This document shows positions 6,846 through 9,602 of a stretch of 9,602 nucleotides of DNA, piece by piece. The stretch comes from Actinomycetota bacterium (GTDB lineage Bacteria > Actinomycetota > Thermoleophilia > Gaiellales > Gaiellaceae): positions 1-9,602 of the forward strand of contig JAFAIV010000353.1 in assembly GCA_019236545.1 (NCBI GenBank). The letters run 5' to 3'. Made by a program: the position numbers and the translations under genes. The number at the start of each line of letters is the position of its first letter. The stretch's first letter is position 1. Under the pieces are notes generated by a model. That model had not been told where the DNA came from, did not search any database, and saw only the letters and a program-made list of their open reading frames with translations.

Positions 6846-6853
6846 GAGAGGAG
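6844..6853 (+). promoter_or_regulatory. Strong Shine-Dalgarno of the ABM-family gene
   Basis: The purine run AGGAGAGGAG starts within the FAH stop codon and ends 9 nt before the ATG at 6863. It is the best ribosome-binding site in the window. It decides the start of the small gene, whose frame is otherwise open far upstream. Confidence 0.8.
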
Positions 6854-6862
6854 CCCGCCCAG

Positions 6863-7156
6863 ATGTCGTTCGTTCTCGTCGTGCGCATGCGCGCGCAGGA
6901 AGGCAAGGAGGAGGAGGTCGCGGAGGTCATCCGCGAGCTGACCGAGGCCACGCGCCAGGAGCCCGGCAACGAGGCGTACATCCCGTGCAGAAGCCACGAG
7001 GATCCGCGCTCGTTCCTCTTCTACGAGCAGTACGTCGACAAGGCGGCCTTCGAGGCGCACGGGCAGAGCGAGCACTTCCAGCGGCTGGCGGTCGGCCGGC
7101 TCTGGGGGCTCCTCGAGGGCGACCGGGAGCGCGGCTTCTACGACACGCTGGTCTAG
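6863..7156 (+). CDS. ABM-fold small protein (putative quinol monooxygenase, YgiN-like)
   Basis: This 97-residue protein has the one-domain antibiotic biosynthesis monooxygenase (ABM) pattern: a first strand SFVLVVRMRAQEGKEEEVAEVI (2-23), then a helix, then RSFLFYEQYVDKAAFEAHGQSEHFQ (about 49-73), where 'FYEQY...AFEAH..S.HF' is the family hallmark. Members are dimeric, often cofactor-free oxygenases acting on quinols or polyketides, though some are not enzymes. The frame is open from about 6038, but the start is placed at 6863 by the AGGAGAGGAG Shine-Dalgarno and by the fold beginning there. It lies 17 bp after the FAH gene and 6 bp before the transporter gene, so the three probably form one operon. 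A quinone-reductase-like gene across the divergent promoter makes quinone/quinol chemistry plausible but unproven. Confidence 0.88.
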   Translation: MSFVLVVRMRAQEGKEEEVAEVIRELTEATRQEPGNEAYIPCRSHEDPRSFLFYEQYVDKAAFEAHGQSEHFQRLAVGRLWGLLEGDRERGFYDTLV

Positions 7157-7162
7157 GCGGGC

Positions 7163-8356
7163 GTGCGCAGGGGGCCGCTGCTCGTCGCGCTGTTCCTCGC
7201 GGCCGTCGCGCTGCGGCCGCAGCTCGTCGGCGTCGGGCCGCTGATCCCGTCGATCCAGCGCGACCTCGCCGTCTCGCACACCGTCGCCGGGCTGCTCGGG
7301 ACGATCCCCGTCCTCTGCATGGGGCTGTTCGCGCCGCCGGCGGCGTTCCTCTCGGGGCGCGTCGGCCCGCGGCGCGCGCTCGCCGTCGCGCTCGCGCTGA
7401 TCGGCTGCTTCGGGATCGCGCGGGTCGCGGTGCCTGCGGCGGCGGGGGTGATCCTGCTCACGTTCCCGATGGGGATGGGGATGGGCCTCGCCGGCGCGCT
7501 GCTGCCGGTGACGGTGAAGACGCGGTTCGCCGACCGGCCGTCGTTCGCGACGGGCGTCTACACCGCGGGGATCACGATCGGCGCGGCGGTCGCGGCGGCC
7601 GTCTCCGTTCCGCTCGCGCACGCGCTCGGGAGCTGGCGCTGGCCGCTCTTCGTCTACTCGGCGGCGTCGGTCGCGCTCGTTCTTCTCTGGCTCTGGCTCA
7701 CGCGGTCGGAGCCGGCGCACGTGCCCAGCCAGGTGCGGCCGCTGCGGCTGCCCCTGCGGCTGCCGATCGCGTGGCGCCTCGTCGCGGCGTTCTTCTTCAT
7801 GTCGTCGGTCTTCTACGGGATCAACGCGTGGCTGCCGGACGCCTACGTCGAGCACGGCTGGAGCCAGAGCTCGGCCGGCGACCTCCTCGCGGTCGTGAAC
7901 GCGCTCACGATCCCGGTCGGGTTCGCCGTCGCCTGGCTCGCCGACCACTACGGGTCGCGGCGGGTGTGGCTGAGTGCGGCGGCGACGCTTCAGCTCGTCG
8001 CGCTCGTCGGGATCCGGCTGCTGCCGGGCGGCGGCTGGGGCTGGGCGGTCTTGCTCGGCGTCGGGATCGGGCCGCTCTTCCCGCTGACGATGACCTTGCC
8101 GCTCGACGTCGCCGAGGACCCGCGCCAGGTCGCGGCGCTCGCGGGGATGATGCTCGGCGTCGGCTACACGCTCTCCGCCGGCTCGCCGCTCCTGCTCGGC
8201 GCGGTGCGCGACCTCGCCGGCGGCTTCGGCCCGGTGCTCTGGGTGCTCGTCGCCGCGGCGGCGGTGCTCGTGCTGGTGGACGCCTCGTTCAGCCGGAAGC
8301 GGCTCGGAGCCGATCGACCGTCTGCCGAACCCCCTCTGCCAGCGGTGTCCAGCTGA
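7163..8356 (+). CDS. MFS transporter, CynX/NimT (cyanate transporter-like) family
   Basis: This 397-residue protein has about 12 hydrophobic segments and the opening typical of CynX-family major facilitators: ALRPQLVGVGPLIPSIQRDL (16-35), then LLGTIPVLCMGLFAPPAA and the loop GRVGPRRAL. The mid-protein basic loop after VLLWLWLTRSEP separates two six-helix halves, and LADHYGSRR is the equivalent loop in the second half. CynX itself is named for cyanate, but the family moves various anions and drugs; with FAH and CoA-transferase neighbours an organic acid is a better guess. The start is GTG at 7163, 6 bp after the ABM stop, with a weak GGCGGG ribosome-binding site. The last 68 bp overlap the convergent SDR gene, so the hydrophilic tail (about the last 22 residues) is encoded opposite the SDR C-terminus. 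Confidence 0.9.
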   Translation: MRRGPLLVALFLAAVALRPQLVGVGPLIPSIQRDLAVSHTVAGLLGTIPVLCMGLFAPPAAFLSGRVGPRRALAVALALIGCFGIARVAVPAAAGVILLTFPMGMGMGLAGALLPVTVKTRFADRPSFATGVYTAGITIGAAVAAAVSVPLAHALGSWRWPLFVYSAASVALVLLWLWLTRSEPAHVPSQVRPLRLPLRLPIAWRLVAAFFFMSSVFYGINAWLPDAYVEHGWSQSSAGDLLAVVNALTIPVGFAVAWLADHYGSRRVWLSAAATLQLVALVGIRLLPGGGWGWAVLLGVGIGPLFPLTMTLPLDVAEDPRQVAALAGMMLGVGYTLSAGSPLLLGAVRDLAGGFGPVLWVLVAAAAVLVLVDASFSRKRLGADRPSAEPPLPAVSS

Positions 8357-9212
8357 TCGGGCCGATCCGCTCCTCGAGCGCGCTCCCGTCGAACTCGGCC
8401 GGAAACGGGAGCACGGTGCCATCGTCCACCGTCACAGTCGTCCCCGCGACCGCCTCGATCTCGCGCGCGACGTCGGTCATCGAGACCGCGGCGCCGCCGA
8501 GGTTGTAGACGCCGGCCGCTTCGGTCGCGGCGCGCGCGGACCGGATGAAGACGCGGGCCGTGTCCGGCGCGAACTGCATCTGCGAGCGGCCGCCGAACGC
8601 GATCTCGAAGTCCTCGCCGCGCGCGGCCGCCGCCATGGCAAGCGTCGGCGACGCCGTCAATCCGGCGTCGCGGCCCGGCCCATAGACGACGTACGGCCGG
8701 ATCCCGATCGACGGCACGCCCTCCTCCTGCCAGAAGATCCGCGCCAGCTCCTCGCACGCCCGCTTGTGCACGCCGTAGAACGTGGCCGGGTGCGGGACGA
8801 CGTCGTTCGGCACCGGCCCGCCCGTCTCGTCGTCCGGCCCGTAGACCGCCGCCGAGCTCGCGTACGCAACCCGGATCCCGCGTGTCTTCGCCAGGTCGAA
8901 CACGTTGACGGTCCCGCCGACGTTCACCGCCGTCCCGTGCGGCGGGTTCGCCTTGATCATCGGCAGGAGCAGCGCCGCCAGGTGGACGACGTGCGTGATC
9001 CCGCGCTCGTCGAGGAGCCGCCCGAGGCCGTCGCGGTCGGTGATGTCGCCGCGGACGACCTCGATCGGCCGGTCGGTCGCCAGCCGGATCCGCGAGTCGT
9101 TCGAGCCGAGGTCGTAGCCGACCACGTCGACGCCTTCCTCGGCGAGGAGAGCGCACGTCCACGCGCCGATGCAGCCCATGGCGCCGGTGACGAGGAACCG
9201 CTGATCGCTCAT
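8289..9212 (-). CDS. Extended SDR: NAD-dependent epimerase/dehydratase family
   Basis: This 307-residue member of the extended short-chain dehydrogenases usually acts on nucleotide sugars, sugars or sugar acids. Seen are VTGAMGCIG (8-16, the TGxxGxxG NAD site), D34 in GYDLG, a likely NAD-preferring acidic residue, HLAA (77-80), the catalytic Ser in YASSAAVYG (117-125), and Y146-GVH-K150 (YxxxK). RPYVVYGPGRD is the usual extended-SDR motif, and the C-terminus WTPLAEGVRQTVDRLR matches the family ending. The ATG at 9210-9212 lies 22 bp after the aldehyde dehydrogenase stop, with GAAGG 7 nt upstream that is part of a hairpin. The gene converges on the MFS gene and overlaps it by 68 bp. Exact substrate not determined; a sugar-acid role fits the neighbour. 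Confidence 0.9.
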   Translation of the reverse strand: MSDQRFLVTGAMGCIGAWTCALLAEEGVDVVGYDLGSNDSRIRLATDRPIEVVRGDITDRDGLGRLLDERGITHVVHLAALLLPMIKANPPHGTAVNVGGTVNVFDLAKTRGIRVAYASSAAVYGPDDETGGPVPNDVVPHPATFYGVHKRACEELARIFWQEEGVPSIGIRPYVVYGPGRDAGLTASPTLAMAAAARGEDFEIAFGGRSQMQFAPDTARVFIRSARAATEAAGVYNLGGAAVSMTDVAREIEAVAGTTVTVDDGTVLPFPAEFDGSALEERIGPISWTPLAEGVRQTVDRLRAASG

Positions 9213-9215
9213 CGG

Positions 9216-9230
9216 CCGACCTTCGGTCGG
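9216..9230 (-). promoter_or_regulatory. RBS-overlapping hairpin before the SDR gene
   Basis: A perfect inverted repeat fills most of the 22-bp gap between the aldehyde dehydrogenase stop and the SDR start. In the minus-strand RNA it reads CCGACC, loop GAA, GGTCGG: a 6-bp stem with a 3-nt loop. The likely Shine-Dalgarno GAAGG consists of the loop and the first two bases of the 3' arm, 7 nt before the ATG. Folding would hide part of it, and a ribosome finishing the upstream gene could open it. No U tract follows, so it is not a classical terminator. Confidence 0.5.
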
Positions 9231-9234
9231 ACGC

Positions 9235-9602
9235 TCAAGCGTCCACGTAGATCGTGACGGTGTCGGTGTAGAACTCCATCGCGGCGCGGCCCTGCTCGTG
9301 CGGGCCGAAGCCGCTGGATTTGATCCCGCCGAACGGCACGTGCACCTCGGCGCCCGCGGTCTGCGAGTTCACGTGCAGCAGCCCGGCCTGCGCCTCGTTC
9401 TGGAAGCGCACGGCCGCGCCGAGGCTCGACGTGAAGATCGCCGCCGAGAGGCCGAACGACACCGAGTTCGCGCGCTGCATCGCCTCGTCGAGCGTCGAGA
9501 AGCGGTAGAGCGACGTGACCGGCCCGAAGACCTCCTCGCAGGAGAGGAACGCGTCGTCGCGGACGCCCTCGAACACCGTCGGCGGGACGAGGTACGCCTC
9601 GT
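9235..9602 (-). CDS. Aldehyde dehydrogenase, C-terminal part (N-terminus outside window)
   Basis: About 121 C-terminal residues are visible. The frame is open to the window edge, so the true start lies beyond it. Typical ALDH segments are YLVPPTVFEGV, then CEEVFGPVTSLYRFSTLDEA with the conserved EExFGP motif, ANSVSFGLSAAIFTSSL, and the end motif VPFGGIKSSGFGPHEQG. The run HVNSQTAGAEVHVPFGG, with NSxTAGAE before the PFGG, resembles the 2-oxoglutarate semialdehyde (2,5-dioxopentanoate) dehydrogenase group used in pentose and sugar-acid oxidation; that subfamily call is from memory of the motif and is tentative. The catalytic Cys and Glu are not in the window. It is followed by the SDR gene on the same strand after 22 bp, so the pair is likely co-transcribed. 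Confidence 0.92.
   Translation of the reverse strand, partial: EAYLVPPTVFEGVRDDAFLSCEEVFGPVTSLYRFSTLDEAMQRANSVSFGLSAAIFTSSLGAAVRFQNEAQAGLLHVNSQTAGAEVHVPFGGIKSSGFGPHEQGRAAMEFYTDTVTIYVDA

Noticed and set aside
6038..6862. Long upstream extension of the ABM frame
   Set aside because: It overlaps the FAH gene in another frame and reads as Arg-rich noise. The strong Shine-Dalgarno and the fold both place the start at 6863.
8355..8367. GATCGG-G-CCGATC palindrome just after the MFS stop
   Set aside because: It lies inside the SDR coding sequence, forms at most a 5-bp stem with a 3-nt loop and has no T tract. Possible but unsupported as a terminator or operator.
6455..8422. 655-codon open frame on the minus strand opposite FAH, ABM and MFS genes
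   Set aside because: It is Arg/Glu/Asp/Pro-rich low-complexity sequence, an antisense shadow of well-supported genes in a high-GC genome where stops are rare.

Overview
The window is about 70% or more G+C with strongly GC-biased third positions, frequent GTG starts and tightly packed genes. This fits a high-GC actinobacterium; the style resembles Thermoleophilia/Gaiellales-type genomes, but that placement is inference and no marker gene is present. I see no rRNA, tRNA, CRISPR array, insertion sequence or integrase. Coding density is near 98%, and no gap exceeds 70 bases.

Region 1 (about 1-4066, minus strand, read right to left) is a MoxR/vWA ('Bat-like') operon. It holds a MoxR AAA+ ATPase (3041-4066), a soluble DUF58 protein (2127-3041), an unrecognised secreted/one-TM protein (1297-2130), a membrane-anchored von Willebrand factor A protein with an intact MIDAS (452-1300), and the N-terminal part of a membrane protein with a TPR-like helix that leaves the window (1-455). 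Every junction is a stop/start overlap (TGATG once, GTGA three times), so the five genes look translationally coupled. By family knowledge such operons couple an ATPase chaperone to metal-binding vWA proteins at the membrane; the client here is unknown.

Region 2 (4137-8356) is a divergent catabolic-looking cluster. Leftward run a CaiB/BaiF CoA-transferase (5029-6174) and a zinc-less medium-chain dehydrogenase/quinone oxidoreductase (4137-5018). Rightward run an FAH-family hydrolase (6204-6845), an ABM-fold small protein (6863-7156) and a CynX-type MFS transporter (7163-8356). The two arms are separated by only 29 bp, which holds back-to-back TANNNT -10-like elements 7-8 nt from each start codon and no Shine-Dalgarno, suggesting a divergent leaderless promoter. 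The gene content suggests uptake and breakdown of an organic acid or a quinone/aromatic-derived acid through a CoA ester; the substrate cannot be read from the sequence.

Region 3 (8289-9602, minus strand) contains the C-terminal part of an aldehyde dehydrogenase resembling the ketoglutarate-semialdehyde dehydrogenase group, followed after 22 bp by an extended SDR (NAD-dependent epimerase/dehydratase). The 22-bp gap is almost filled by a perfect 6-bp-stem hairpin that overlaps the SDR ribosome-binding site. The SDR and the MFS gene converge and overlap by 68 bp at their 3' ends.

Most of the window is recognisable in family terms. The least explained parts are the two orphan membrane proteins of the MoxR operon, the 29-bp divergent promoter and the RBS hairpin.
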